The notes: generated by a model from the sequence alone, not told the origin. DNA of 64,000 nucleotides from Mycobacterium sp. D16Q14 (GCA_002013415.1 MAEX01000011.1:1-64000), one strand, 5' to 3'; positions 1-7,819 are shown, counted from the first letter of the stretch. Numbers and translations: made by a program.

Positions 1-171
1 AAGGCCCCGTCAGAGGTGTCTGTCGAACACGCTGTGGACTCGACTCTTTCCGATGTGCCGGGGGATACCCCCGGGGACTACGGCGCCTCCACGCCGCCGT
101 ACCAAGCCGGGCACGGTCGCTGCTCCTGTTCAGCGGTCACCACCGTAGGTACGCGTCCCTACTCGGTAGCG

Positions 172-244
172 CTGACCCGGAAGGAATCGAACCTTCAACC
201 ACGCGATTAACAATCGCGCGCTCTGCCAGTTGAGCTACAGGTCA
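172..244 (-). tRNA. tRNA-Asn (GTT)
   Basis: Cloverleaf read by eye on the minus strand: 7-bp acceptor stem with one G-T pair, anticodon stem CGCGA/TCGCG around loop TTGTTAA (anticodon GTT) and a TTCGATT T-loop. It is the last clear tRNA of the array before the window edge. No CCA is encoded. Confidence 0.9.
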
Positions 245-542
245 ATGTATTTGGGGCTGAGATTAGGCCCCAAAGCAACGGTCCTCTTGCCGGATTATTG
301 TTTCCCGACTTATCCACCAGGTTTCCCTAGGTAGCCGTCACGCCGGGCTGCTTGCGGCAGCCACTCGTCATGCCACGGTCTACTCCGCGAGGTCTCGATA
401 CAGACAAGGGCAGCTAACCCCTGAACCGCTCTGACACCTCACGGACATCCGATCACCTTGCGAGTTCACGGTTGCCTCGATTCCCTTTGCAGGGTCGAGG
501 ATTACGGCGCTTTCGAGCCGTGGCAGGGAAAGGCTTTCGCTT

Positions 543-615
543 GGTAGCACGCCGGATTCGATCCGGCGACCTATCGTTCCAGAAACGATTGCTCTGCCAA
601 TTGAGCTAGTGCTTG
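543..615 (-). tRNA. tRNA-Gln (CTG), weak acceptor stem
   Basis: Anticodon stem ATCGT/ACGAT encloses loop TTCTGGA (anticodon CTG), and the T-arm GCCGG-ATCGAAT-CCGGC is good. Only five of seven acceptor pairs form; the two terminal pairs are A-A and C-C. The gene may be decaying or may depend on correction of its ends. Confidence 0.75.
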
Positions 616-1029
616 TTGACTGAGGATGTGCTTTCCCGCGAAGTTCCGTGACCTTTTGAGCCACAGAATGCTTCACACCCTCGCGCTTGGCCGCCAAGCC
701 GCTGCGCTCTTCGCCGTGCACCGATGCGCCCACCGGATTCCGAGGTCATGGGAACCGCCCTCGCCTGGCGAGCTTGGACTGGTGTTCCCTCGCACCCCGC
801 TGGCGGACCTTGTTCGATGACGGGCAGAGCGCCTGCGTAGCGCCTGCTTAAGGGTGAGCACTTGCCGTCCCCTTTTCCATCCGAACTCGGACCGCTGTGA
901 CACCCGGTTGCCCAGGTATCCCTTGCGGGAGCCTTGCATGGTGTGCCACGACGCCGAAAAGTCGTGGTGGCAGGGTGTCACGCCCACCTTTCCCGGAGTC
1001 ACCTCCGGTTATCGAGCCATGCCTCGTTG
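616..1029. other. Spacer in tRNA array, no gene seen
   Basis: About 410 bases between two tRNAs. No T-loop motif, no convincing open frame and no strong hairpin were found. The similar spacer at 245-542 is equally empty. Both lie inside the presumed polycistronic tRNA transcript. Confidence 0.5.
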
Positions 1030-1103
1030 TACCCCTCCCCGGATTCGAACCGGGAACCTTCCCGCCCTGAACGGGACGCCTCTGCCAGTTGGGCCAGAGG
1101 GGC
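1030..1103 (-). tRNA. tRNA, anticodon CAG (Leu?) in a class I body
   Basis: Perfect acceptor stem GCCCCTC/GAGGGGT, anticodon stem TCCCG/CGGGA around TTCAGGG (anticodon CAG, Leu) and a canonical T-arm. The variable loop is only five bases, whereas leucine tRNAs normally have a long variable arm, and the D-stem pairs poorly with one extra base before the anticodon stem. Identity is therefore uncertain. Confidence 0.65.
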
Positions 1104-1117
1104 ATGTGTCTTGCTGG

Positions 1118-1190
1118 AGTGGATGACGGGGATCGAACCCGCGACCTTCGCGTTGGCAACACGACGCGCTACCGGCTGCGCTACACCCAC
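1118..1190 (-). tRNA. tRNA-Gly (GCC)
   Basis: Acceptor GTGGGTG/CATCCAC, D-arm after TA at positions 8-9, anticodon stem TCGTG/CGCGA with loop TTGCCAA (anticodon GCC), T-arm GCGGG-TTCGATC-CCCGT. It lies just downstream of the HNH gene in the array. Confidence 0.88.
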
Positions 1191-1224
1191 ATTCGCGGTC
1201 CGTTGGACCGCTTGACATCGCTGG

Positions 1225-1629
1225 TCAAGCTGCCCGCAGGCCGCCACGGGCATCAACTACGCCATTCCGATATAGCTGCTTCCACTGGCGGCACCGCACG
1301 CACCGGCATTGGTTGGCGTACCTGACGCCGGTGCCGTGTTGAGGGTTAGCGATGCGATTCCAACCACCACTGACAATGTCGCCGTATTCCTTCGACTTGG
1401 CGCGGTGATGCGGCCAGCACAGGAGCTGACACTTACTCAGCTCGATGGCCAACCGTTCGCGGCTGAACCCGTCACGTATCCCCACCGAGATCTCGAACAA
1501 TTTGGTGGTGCGATCGATGTGATCGAACGTCAGTTGTTCGGATGTTCCGCAAGTTCTGCACACTCCACCCAGCCTGGCGAGCGCCCACCTTCGTGTCCGA
1601 ATTCGCCATTTAGCCTTGTGATCTCCCAC
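1225..1629 (-). CDS. HNH endonuclease inside the tRNA array
   Basis: Encodes about 134 residues with an HNH signature: a CRTCG zinc-knuckle pair near residue 24, the DHI motif near 36-38, and CQLLCWPHHRAKS further on, where the second cysteine pair and the second catalytic histidine lie. Such domains cut DNA in homing nucleases, phage packaging and restriction systems. GTG at 1629 is chosen because an upstream ATG at 1737 would start inside tRNA-Thr. The gene has the same orientation as the tRNAs and probably shares their transcript. Free-standing HNH genes are common parasites of phage tRNA clusters, so a homing role is the simplest reading (inference). Confidence 0.75.
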   Translation of the reverse strand: MGDHKAKWRIRTRRWALARLGGVCRTCGTSEQLTFDHIDRTTKLFEISVGIRDGFSRERLAIELSKCQLLCWPHHRAKSKEYGDIVSGGWNRIANPQHGTGVRYANQCRCVRCRQWKQLYRNGVVDARGGLRAA

Positions 1630-1695
1630 AGCTGGGGAAAGTACGTCCCCTGATTGCTTCGATTCGCATGCGGCGCGAAGGACAGGTCCGTGTGG

Positions 1696-1768
1696 AGCCT
1701 CCACCGAGGATCGAACTCGGGACCTCGCCCATACCAAGGGCGCGCTCGTTCCACTGAGCTACGGAGGC
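1696..1768 (-). tRNA. tRNA-Thr (GGT)
   Basis: Acceptor GCCTCCG/TGGAGGC, D-arm TAGCTC...GAGC, anticodon stem CGCCC/GGGCG with loop TTGGTAT (anticodon GGT), T-arm CCGAG-TTCGATC-CTCGG. Confidence 0.92.
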
Positions 1769-1791
1769 GATGCATCCTGAGACGCGGGGAG

Positions 1792-1866
1792 AGCCCCAAG
1801 CCGGATTCGAACCGGCGACCCTCTGCTTACAAGGCAGATGCTCTGGCCGGACTGAGCTATCAGGGC
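1792..1866 (-). tRNA. tRNA-Thr (TGT)
   Basis: Acceptor GCCCTGA/TTGGGGC, anticodon stem TCTGC/GCAGA with loop CTTGTAA (anticodon TGT), T-arm GCCGG-TTCGAAT-CCGGC. Second threonine isoacceptor of the array. Confidence 0.92.
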
Positions 1867-1977
1867 GTTGTGGTGGCCACCCGAGACGGGGCTATAGCGT
1901 GTCGCGAAGACGGGATACCACCAGTGAGAACCGCTGTAACGCGGGCGATTAACTCCGCACTGCGGTCGATCAACGCG

Positions 1978-2051
1978 CTGCCTCGCCTGGATTCGAACCA
2001 GGAACCTACCGGGTCAGAGCCGGTCGCAACTACCAGTTGTGCTACGGGGCA
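1978..2051 (-). tRNA. tRNA-Gln (CTG)
   Basis: Acceptor TGCCCCG/CGAGGCA with a single C-A mismatch, anticodon stem ACCGG/CCGGT and loop CTCTGAC (anticodon CTG), T-arm CCTGG-TTCGAAT-CCAGG. Second Gln-CTG gene of the array. Confidence 0.88.
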
Positions 2052-2077
2052 TTGTGCGTTTCCGGTCCGCCGACCTG

Positions 2078-2150
2078 CTGCCTCACTAGGACTCGAACCT
2101 AGACAATCCGAAACCAAAATTCGGGGGGCTACCAATTACCCAATGAGGCA
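2078..2150 (-). tRNA. tRNA-Gln (TTG)
   Basis: Perfect acceptor TGCCTCA/TGAGGCA, anticodon stem CCGAA/TTCGG with loop TTTTGGT (anticodon TTG), T-loop TTCGAGT. Third glutamine tRNA of the array. Confidence 0.9.
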
Positions 2151-2160
2151 CCGGTTTCTG

Positions 2161-2242
2161 TAGCCCTGGAGGGAGTCGAACCCACACGTCTGTTAGACAC
2201 CGGGTTTTGGATCCGGCGCGGCTGCCATTTCGCCACAGGGCC
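2161..2242 (-). tRNA. tRNA-Leu (CAA), class II, U33 replaced by C
   Basis: Class II tRNA of 82 bases with a long variable arm. It aligns well to the bacterial tRNA-Leu(CAA) pattern, which normally has TTCAAAA in the loop; here the loop is TCCAAAA, so the nearly invariant U33 is C, and the pair closing the loop is A-C. The acceptor GGCCCTG/CAGGGCT is intact. It could be functional with reduced efficiency or decaying. Confidence 0.8.
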
Positions 2243-2322
2243 AGAGGTTTGGGGAAGGTCGGCAGTGATCCGGTACCTGGCACCGACCAATTGGAGTCAT
2301 CAGTCCCGCAACCGCAGGCCGA

Positions 2323-2389
2323 AGCCCGCGCGGGGAATCGAACCCCGTGATGAAGGGACCAGCCTCTGTCCCTGCCCACCGTCGTGGGC
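2323..2389 (-). pseudogene. Degenerate tRNA-like sequence
   Basis: A good T-arm (CGGGG-TTCGATT-CCCCG) and six of seven acceptor pairs (GCCCACG with CGCGGGC) are visible in only 67 bases. The D-arm and a seven-base anticodon loop are not: the central hairpin GGGAC/GTCCC has an eight-base loop without U33. Probably a decayed tRNA or an unusual tRNA-like RNA. Confidence 0.45.
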
Positions 2390-2395
2390 ACCACG

Positions 2396-2468
2396 AGCGG
2401 ACGACGGGCATCGAACCCGCGACATTCACTTTGGAAGAGTGACGCTCTGCCAGCTGAGCTACATCCGC
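2396..2468 (-). tRNA. tRNA-Gly (TCC)
   Basis: Acceptor GCGGATG/CGTCCGC, anticodon stem TCACT/AGTGA with loop CTTCCAA (anticodon TCC), T-arm GCGGG-TTCGATG-CCCGT. Confidence 0.92.
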
Positions 2469-2707
2469 ATTCGTCCCGGATTGTTCTGTCCGACGGAACC
2501 ACTCGGCTTTCGTACGGGGCGGTTGGCGGTACATCTCACGCCTATGGACGCCGTCCAAGCATCCCAGCCGGTTCTGACACCGGAAGAATCTGCGAGCCAG
2601 GTAAGAGCCGATTGGTGGTCGGTTGCGGTACTGCGTCCGCGTACCCAGTACCCGGCACCACCCGCTGGTACATATGCGGATCTTCTCCATCCGCACTTCT
2701 CGCTGCG
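2469..2707. other. Spacer in tRNA array, nothing recognised
   Basis: About 240 bases between tRNA-Gly(TCC) and tRNA-Lys. No T-loop motif and no plausible gene were found on either strand. Confidence 0.4.
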
Positions 2708-2781
2708 TACGCCCCCGGGGGCTCGAACCCCGCACCCCCTGATTAAGAGTCAGGTGCTCTGGCCAGATGAGCTAGAGGCGC
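2708..2781 (-). tRNA. tRNA-Lys (CTT), first tRNA of the array
   Basis: Acceptor GCGCCTC/GGGGCGT with two G-T pairs, anticodon stem CCTGA/TCAGG with loop CTCTTAA (anticodon CTT), T-arm CGGGG-TTCGAGC-CCCCG. It is the promoter-proximal tRNA, downstream of the boxA-like leader at 3021. Confidence 0.92.
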
Positions 2782-2787
2782 ATATCC

Positions 2788-2825
2788 ACTTGCCCGCAAC
2801 AGATTTGACACCGTTGCGGGCAAGT
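2788..2825. repeat. 13-bp perfect inverted repeat in tRNA leader
   Basis: ACTTGCCCGCAAC at 2788-2800 is the exact reverse complement of 2813-2825, with a 12-base loop. It sits between the boxA-like element and tRNA-Lys in the predicted leader RNA, where it could be a processing stem or an operator. The 12-mer CTTGCCCGCAAC recurs at 61393-61404. Confidence 0.6.
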
Positions 2826-3009
2826 GGAGCACGTGCCGTCTTCCTTGCGGAAGTGGGCACGAGAGCCGGGCGCATGGCGGCGTCCGGCATACCGTCCCAA
2901 AGCGGGGCTTTCGGTGAACACGCACGACTGGCTGGCCGGTCATCAGCTCCCGTGGGAGCTCCGGACGCCGAGACGGCACGTTCACCAACCCCCTAAAGGG
3001 ACGGTGCAT

Positions 3010-3060
3010 CACACACTCTGGAGTTCTCAAAGTTCAAGCAGGAGAACGCTATAGCGTCCC
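3010..3060 (-). promoter_or_regulatory. rrn-type boxA antitermination leader of the tRNA array
   Basis: On the minus strand, bases 3031-3021 read TTTGAGAACTC, followed by CAGAGTGTG. Mycobacterial rRNA operons carry TTTGAGAACTC then a GTGTG stretch as their boxA/NusB-dependent antitermination leader. Here it lies about 240 bases upstream of tRNA-Lys in the correct orientation. A TATAG stretch at 3049-3055 could be part of the -10 region. The array is thus likely made as a long antiterminated transcript. Confidence 0.6.
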
Positions 3061-3685
3061 ACGTGCGGCCGCCGCTAGCGGTGATGCTGTTGGCTGCTGA
3101 GCATGATGATGCTACGAAAATCGCACCTTGTAAAGCGAAAAATCACCAATTATATTGGACTGCAAAGTGTTTGAGGGCGTGCTGAACTCTAGGAATGTCG
3201 GCTGACATTCCTAGCAGCAGAAACAGCGATGCTGTGATTTTTATGAGAATTGTTTTCTGGCCCTTGCTTCCAGGCGGGGCGCTCGCCCAGGTAACGGGCG
3301 GAATCCGAATAACGGGGTGACTGGAAGCATCTAGGCTGGCCGAAATCGCGGCTCTTGGATGGCCCTTGGGCCTCAATGACCGATTCCTGCCACGACAAAG
3401 CCGCCGTGGATGCTAGGTGCATCCCGGCGGTCAGCGCATTGCGGCAGGTGAGAGTCATAGAACGGACGGTATCACCGGCAACGGACATTTCCCAGTGAAA
3501 ATGATGCCCGACAGGTTCTTTCTTGCTTGTGGGCGAATGGATGGCAGCTTCGCGGCTCCGGCCCGTGTGACACACGCTCGGCGCTGGGGTGGACGGGGCG
3601 GATTAGCGCTGATTCCGGTGGTGGAGCCGGATAGCCCCGTTCCCATGCCGATGGTGCGCGAGGGCGTCAGCGGGGGACGTGACAG
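3061..3685. other. Intergenic region with hairpins
   Basis: No convincing gene in 625 bases. An AT-rich patch lies at 3100-3170. CTAGGAATGTC at 3189-3199 is an exact inverted repeat of 3204-3214 around a four-base loop. It is followed by a short ACAGC-GAT-GCTGT stem at about 3222-3234 and a T run, which together look like a terminator for plus-strand reading. The repeated motif GGGACGTGACA is at 3674-3684. Confidence 0.45.
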
Positions 3686-3964
3686 TCATCTGCCCTTGTT
3701 TAACTTCCCCCATGCCTTCGCGTCGCCCGTAGCGGCCAGGAGTATCAACTCCGGGGGCAGTTCGTAGGCCTTGGCGATGGCCACTAGTTCGGTTACGCGG
3801 CAAGGGCGTTCGCCGCGTTCGATGCGCGAGAGCACCCGCAAATCAAGGCCTGCCAACGAAGCCGCATCACGTAGGTCGAGGCTGGCGCGCCAACGTGCAG
3901 CATTGAGAGCCTCACCGACCGCGGAGTCCGGTAGTTCGAACTTCCGCTGCGGGTTGATCGGCAT
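3686..3964 (-). CDS. XRE-family helix-turn-helix regulator (copy 1)
   Basis: About 92 residues from ATG at 3964, preceded by GAAAGGA at good spacing. The centre has a Cro/cI-type HTH (GEALNAARWRASLDLRDAAS, then LDLRVLSRIERGERPCRVTE). The stretch RIERGERPCRV is shared exactly with the second regulator at 5600-5941, so the two are paralogues. A palindrome of the element-wide TTCTCT...AGAGAA class lies about 25 bp upstream of the start, which suggests autoregulation. Role inferred: repressor of the element's regulon. Confidence 0.8.
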   Translation of the reverse strand: MPINPQRKFELPDSAVGEALNAARWRASLDLRDAASLAGLDLRVLSRIERGERPCRVTELVAIAKAYELPPELILLAATGDAKAWGKLNKGR

Positions 3965-3986
3965 CAAACGTCCTTTCACCGGGCAC

Positions 3987-4003
3987 TTCTCTAATGTGGA
4001 GAA
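3987..4003. promoter_or_regulatory. Operator palindrome, box 1
   Basis: TTCTCTAATGTGGAGAA, first of seven related 17-bp palindromes in the window. It lies just upstream of XRE copy 1 on the minus strand and is followed on the plus strand by TAG, as in boxes 2-4. Confidence 0.65.
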
Positions 4004-4245
4004 TAGCTGCTGCGGTCACCCGGGCCAATACTGGAGCTCCAAGGACATGACATGTGGCCGTTTCGTAACACTCGCTATTGGCGAATTGCCTGCCGTAATG
4101 ACAACGAGACCGCAGGTCACGGACGGGCATAAGGTCGGCGGCCTACCCCTTCCACAGACGGCGTTCAGCTCCTCGTGGTCTCAGTTACCGCGACATGCTC
4201 GGCGGTGTAAGCGGGTGGGGCCATCGCATCGTTTCCCTGTCTCGC

Positions 4246-4671
4246 TCACTCGCGCGGACCGCCGCCGACCTTCAGGGGTCGGCCGGCCAGGTAGCGCTCG
4301 GCTGTGGGCACTCGATCAGCAGGCAGCCAACGCACCGCGCGCACGTCGACGAAAGCTGGTGCATCACAGCCGAGGTCGCACTGGTGTGCGGGGTAGTGCC
4401 AGAAGCTGTAGAACCACCCCTCTGCGTCCGCCGGGAAAGTCCACTCCTGAGTCGACCCCGCGAAGAAATCGGCCGCCATGTGGCGGCTTACCTCGTCGCG
4501 TGCCTCATGTAGCCACGCGATGGTTCCGTCTTCAGATTCGGCGCGTCCTCGCCGGAGGATTCGCACCAGGGGAGTGTTCGGCGGTTGGAGGTCGGGTTGC
4601 GACATGTCAATGGGCGCGAACATGTCCAAGGGATATCCACTGAACGCAGGTAGCTCGATGGATTCAGCCAT
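4246..4671 (-). CDS. Hypothetical protein
   Basis: About 141 residues starting MAESIELPAFSGYPLDMF. Not recognised. It is rich in Trp and Tyr (EGWFYSFWHYPAHQCDLGC) and ends near AERYLAGRPLKVGGG. The start at 4671 overlaps the stop of the 4664-4921 gene by a few bases, so it is the last gene of the four-gene operon that begins with XRE copy 2. The region 4010-4245 downstream holds no visible gene. Confidence 0.55.
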   Translation of the reverse strand: MAESIELPAFSGYPLDMFAPIDMSQPDLQPPNTPLVRILRRGRAESEDGTIAWLHEARDEVSRHMAADFFAGSTQEWTFPADAEGWFYSFWHYPAHQCDLGCDAPAFVDVRAVRWLPADRVPTAERYLAGRPLKVGGGPRE

Positions 4672-4921
4672 CGTTGCCGCCGCGTCGCGGTGGTGGTTCG
4701 TCTGGTCCATTGATGGTCAGAACGATCACCAGCTGGTCGTCTTCGCAACGAAGCCGTGACCAGTCGTCGGTGTTGGTGTTTATGTGGTGCTCTCGTGCGA
4801 CGTTCTCCGCCATCGCGAGCGCGACACCGAAGTCCTGCCAGTTTCCGCCATGTGGCCATTCGCACGGGATGGTGAACCGATGCTCGGTAATGGTCCGAAC
4901 GGAGTGCGCCGCATTGGTCAT
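4664..4921 (-). CDS. Hypothetical small protein
   Basis: 85 residues, ATG at 4921, with GAGAGG about 20 bases upstream. Not recognised; it has a central EWPHGGNWQDFGVALAMAEN stretch and a Pro/Arg-rich tail. It follows the deoxyribonucleotidase gene after about 70 bp and overlaps the next gene, so it is probably co-transcribed. Confidence 0.55.
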   Translation of the reverse strand: MTNAAHSVRTITEHRFTIPCEWPHGGNWQDFGVALAMAENVAREHHINTNTDDWSRLRCEDDQLVIVLTINGPDEPPPRRGGNDG

Positions 4922-4994
4922 GAGCTGTGGGCCTCTCTGGTGTCGGGCGTGCGCGTCTCGATCTCCGGATCAGATCGAGTTTCGAGGCTCGCGG

Positions 4995-5603
4995 TCATGT
5001 GGGGTGGACAGCGCAGGTGGAACTCAGTACGAGATCAGTGAATTCGGCGAGGGACGACACTCGATCGCCCGGCAAGTGTCGGTTGTACGGCTGGTCGTAG
5101 ACCACAGCGCGGCGACCGTCGTCGCGGATCTCCTCGACGATGTGTGGTGCGTCGTCGAGATAGATCTCGCACTCCGCCAGGCTCTTGCGTCGTTCAAACT
5201 TCACGTCATCGGGCAGGATCCGATGTTCGGTCAGCCAGTCGATCGTCTCGCGCGTGATGCGTCGCTGGTCGCGGTCCTGCACGTACCGGCCACCTGAGTG
5301 CCGGGCGGTAACGATCAGGACCTCGTGACCGGCGCTACGCAAGCGGCGGACCGCTTCAGCGGCGCCGGTGTCCAGTAGCGCCAGGGCTCGCAGTCCTCCG
5401 TTGGCGCGCAACTGTTTCATAGCGGCCGACGCCGAATCGCTGTCTGGGAACCACCCGGGCTCTACCAGCCCGTACTTGGTTGGGCCCGTGGAAGCGCCTT
5501 CAATCGCCAGCCCCATTCCGCGGCCTACCGCCGCGACCCCTGTCATGTAGTCGGCGAGAACTCCGTCGACATCAATCCCGATACGCAGTCTCCTAAACGT
5601 CAT
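4995..5603 (-). CDS. 5'(3')-deoxyribonucleotidase-like HAD phosphatase
   Basis: 202 residues. The HAD motif I is plain at the N-terminus (GIDVDGVLADY: nucleophile D plus acid/base D), followed by VLIVTARH (motif II region), a KFERRKS lysine region and IYLDDAPH (motif IV acidic pair). This architecture fits the NT5C family, which removes phosphate from (deoxy)nucleoside monophosphates; phage copies serve nucleotide salvage. The start overlaps the stop of the XRE gene at 5600 (ATGA), so translation is probably coupled. Confidence 0.78.
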   Translation of the reverse strand: MTFRRLRIGIDVDGVLADYMTGVAAVGRGMGLAIEGASTGPTKYGLVEPGWFPDSDSASAAMKQLRANGGLRALALLDTGAAEAVRRLRSAGHEVLIVTARHSGGRYVQDRDQRRITRETIDWLTEHRILPDDVKFERRKSLAECEIYLDDAPHIVEEIRDDGRRAVVYDQPYNRHLPGDRVSSLAEFTDLVLSSTCAVHPT

Positions 5604-5941
5604 GGCTGGCCCGCTAGCGCGTCGGAGTTGTTCGCCTTGGCCGTATCTGCTTTGTGAGAGGCCTGAATCTTCCTGGTCAGCTGAAGCATTCCGTCAGAGG
5701 TTGTGTCGAGAGCCTCTGCGATACCCACCATCTCCGCCACGCGGCACGGCCGCTCGCCGCGTTCAATGCGGGACAGAACGCTCACGTTGATCCCGGAACG
5801 TGTCGCAGCAGTTTCCAGTAGCAGCCCGCAGTCTTGGCGGCGCGCACGGATCGCTGCGCCAATGTCGCCATCAGTCAGCGCGGGTCCGCACCCGCGTTGA
5901 GGGTCAGCCGCGGGTGTTACCGCGGCGGTTTCGGTGCGCAT
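5600..5941 (-). CDS. XRE-family helix-turn-helix regulator (copy 2)
   Basis: 113 residues with a strong AAGGAGG ribosome site upstream of ATG 5941. HTH core: GAAIRARRQDCGLLLETAA then NVSVLSRIERGERPCRVAE, paralogous to the regulator at 3686-3964. It heads an operon with the nucleotidase and two small genes. Operator box 2 is centred about 38 bp upstream. The gene faces eccB divergently, so this regulator could control both directions. Confidence 0.82.
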   Translation of the reverse strand: MRTETAAVTPAADPQRGCGPALTDGDIGAAIRARRQDCGLLLETAATRSGINVSVLSRIERGERPCRVAEMVGIAEALDTTSDGMLQLTRKIQASHKADTAKANNSDALAGQP

Positions 5942-5970
5942 GTAAGCGCCTCCTTGCCTAGTTGGGCAAT

Positions 5971-5987
5971 GTCTCTAATTTAGAGAA
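5971..5987. promoter_or_regulatory. Operator palindrome, box 2
   Basis: GTCTCTAATTTAGAGAA between the divergent XRE copy 2 gene (minus) and eccB (plus, starting 6141). TCTCTAA and its mirror TTAGAGA form a perfect 7-bp half-site pair. Confidence 0.7.
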
Positions 5988-6140
5988 TAGACCACGGCTG
6001 TCAACGCTTCACCGGGCGACGTGATCGCCACGGTGACGTGCTCGCGCCCCGGACCGGGCGAATCGCTGCTGTTTGCAACTCTCCCCAGGCATCGAACCCG
6101 GCCACTGCTGCCGGTCCGCCCAGGCGAGGAAGGAGCCGCG

Positions 6141-7799
6141 GTGCCTTGGTATTTGACTACCAGCCAGCAGATCAAGGGCTACAAGCGTGAGCTGAACCGG
6201 GTTGACGAGGCGCTTTCGCGCCAGGACGTGCGTGGCCTCGGTTCTCCACTGGCACGGATGCGCGGATCGATGTCGATCGGCCTGGGAATCGGAGTGGGCG
6301 TTCTCATCGCGGCGTTCGTCGTCTCGCTGTTGAACCCGAAACCTGACTCGGGCATCTCCTCGATCATGATCACCCGCTCCGGCGGGATGTTCGTTCAGTT
6401 CAACAGTCGGCTGCACCCGGTTACCAACCTTGCGTCGGCCCGGTTGATCGTCGGTAAGGCCGAAGAGGCGAAGGTGGTCACCGACAACACCTTGCGCTCG
6501 TTGCCGCCTGGCCAGCTGATGGGCATTCCGAACGCCCCCAATTTGCTCTCGGCGCGTACCGATGAAAAGGCCGTGTGGACAGTCTGCGACTGGCGCGACA
6601 CCGCCGTGCCGCTTTCGCTCCTCAAGACTGGCGACATCACTACAGCCGTGATCGCCGGTGATGACTTGCTCGACGGCGGTACGGATTTGGGCGATACCAG
6701 AGCTGTGCTCGTCAAGTCGGTCACTGACGCATCACGGCTGTGGCTGATCTATCGGGACACGCGTGCTGAAGTTGGGCGCCAGGACTACGCGGCGCAGTCT
6801 GCACTGGGCCTGACTCCGTCGCTGATCGAATCGGCTGTCACAGTGTCGCCTTCGCTTCTCGGCGCGATCGCGCCGTCGCCCGTTCTGACGGCACCGAAGC
6901 TCAACGGGCAGGGCCAGCCAAGTCCACGTGTCGCGGGCTCGGCGATCGGCGACGTGCTGACGCTGACCACCGCTTCGGGATCTCGCGCCTTTTACCTGGT
7001 CGGGGTCGAGGGAGTGCAGCAGGTCAGCCCGGTACTGGCGCAGATGATGATCAACACGGGCGCGACGCAGAAGCTCGTCAGTGACCCTGCGTCCGTCCAG
7101 GCGATGCCGCGTATCGGAATCGTCGACGATTCGCGTTTCCCTTCTGCCGTACCGACATTGATCAGCGAACCTGCGCTGTGCTGGAGCTGGTCGAAGACTG
7201 CCGGCGAATTGACCGCCCACACGCGAATATTCACCAACTCGCGGATGCCGATCACCGAGGCGGGGCGCTCTGCTGCGGTTCACCTCACCCCCAACAACGG
7301 CACCGTCGACCAGGCCTCCGACACCATCACCCGTCCCGGGTACGGCTGGTACGCGCGTACGACGGGTAACGGGATCGACTCTGTTGCCGCCGAGCAGCTT
7401 CTGTGGATCGACCCGAACGGCACCCGATTCCCCATCGACGCAGTCGTATCCACCTCGGGGCAAGGCGGAGTCTCGTATGACCCCACCGTCAAGGCGCTCG
7501 GATTCGATGCGGTCAACCCGACTCCCATTCCTGAAGCGGTGGCCAGGCTCTACGCACCCGGGGCCACGTTGTCCATCAAGAACGCCCAGGTGCTGCAGGG
7601 CACTATCGCGCCAACTTCGCAGGTGCCGAACCCGCCGATCAGTCAGGGCCAGCCGCCGCCCCCTCCTGGCGAACTCCAGTCGCAAGCCCCGCCGCCCAGC
7701 GGTGAACCCATTCCTGAAGGTGCGGACCCGAATACAGATTCCGCCGCTGTACAGGCCGCCAATCCATCACCCACAGGTGCTGCGGCTTCTGGCCGCTGA
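6141..7799 (+). CDS. eccB: EccB, type VII (ESX) secretion core protein
   Basis: 552 residues from GTG at 6141, chosen because the protein then begins like the family (xPWYLTTSQQIKGYKREL) and GAAGGAG precedes it. One membrane helix lies near residues 46-66 (IGLGIGVGVLIAAFVVSLL); the rest is the large periplasmic repeat domain, with a Pro-rich tail (QPPPPPGELQSQAPPP). EccB anchors the ESX membrane complex and projects into the periplasm. It is followed 20 bp later by eccC, as in complete ESX loci, but eccD, eccE and mycP do not follow. Confidence 0.93.
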   Translation: MPWYLTTSQQIKGYKRELNRVDEALSRQDVRGLGSPLARMRGSMSIGLGIGVGVLIAAFVVSLLNPKPDSGISSIMITRSGGMFVQFNSRLHPVTNLASARLIVGKAEEAKVVTDNTLRSLPPGQLMGIPNAPNLLSARTDEKAVWTVCDWRDTAVPLSLLKTGDITTAVIAGDDLLDGGTDLGDTRAVLVKSVTDASRLWLIYRDTRAEVGRQDYAAQSALGLTPSLIESAVTVSPSLLGAIAPSPVLTAPKLNGQGQPSPRVAGSAIGDVLTLTTASGSRAFYLVGVEGVQQVSPVLAQMMINTGATQKLVSDPASVQAMPRIGIVDDSRFPSAVPTLISEPALCWSWSKTAGELTAHTRIFTNSRMPITEAGRSAAVHLTPNNGTVDQASDTITRPGYGWYARTTGNGIDSVAAEQLLWIDPNGTRFPIDAVVSTSGQGGVSYDPTVKALGFDAVNPTPIPEAVARLYAPGATLSIKNAQVLQGTIAPTSQVPNPPISQGQPPPPPGELQSQAPPPSGEPIPEGADPNTDSAAVQAANPSPTGAAASGR

Positions 7800-7819
7800 G
7801 TCCTCGAGGAAGGAACGTA

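Noticed and set aside
245..542. Additional tRNAs in the array spacer
   Set aside because: No T-loop consensus or cloverleaf could be drawn on either strand.
1654..2163. 169-residue plus-strand frame over the tRNA array
   Set aside because: It runs across four tRNA genes on the opposite strand and has low-complexity composition.
3189..3575. 128-residue minus-strand open frame
   Set aside because: No family resemblance, weak composition, and it contains the hairpin at 3189-3214; treated as intergenic.
6732..7685. 317-residue minus-strand open frame inside eccB
   Set aside because: Arg/Val-rich shadow of a strongly recognised plus-strand eccB; no motif, no ribosome site.
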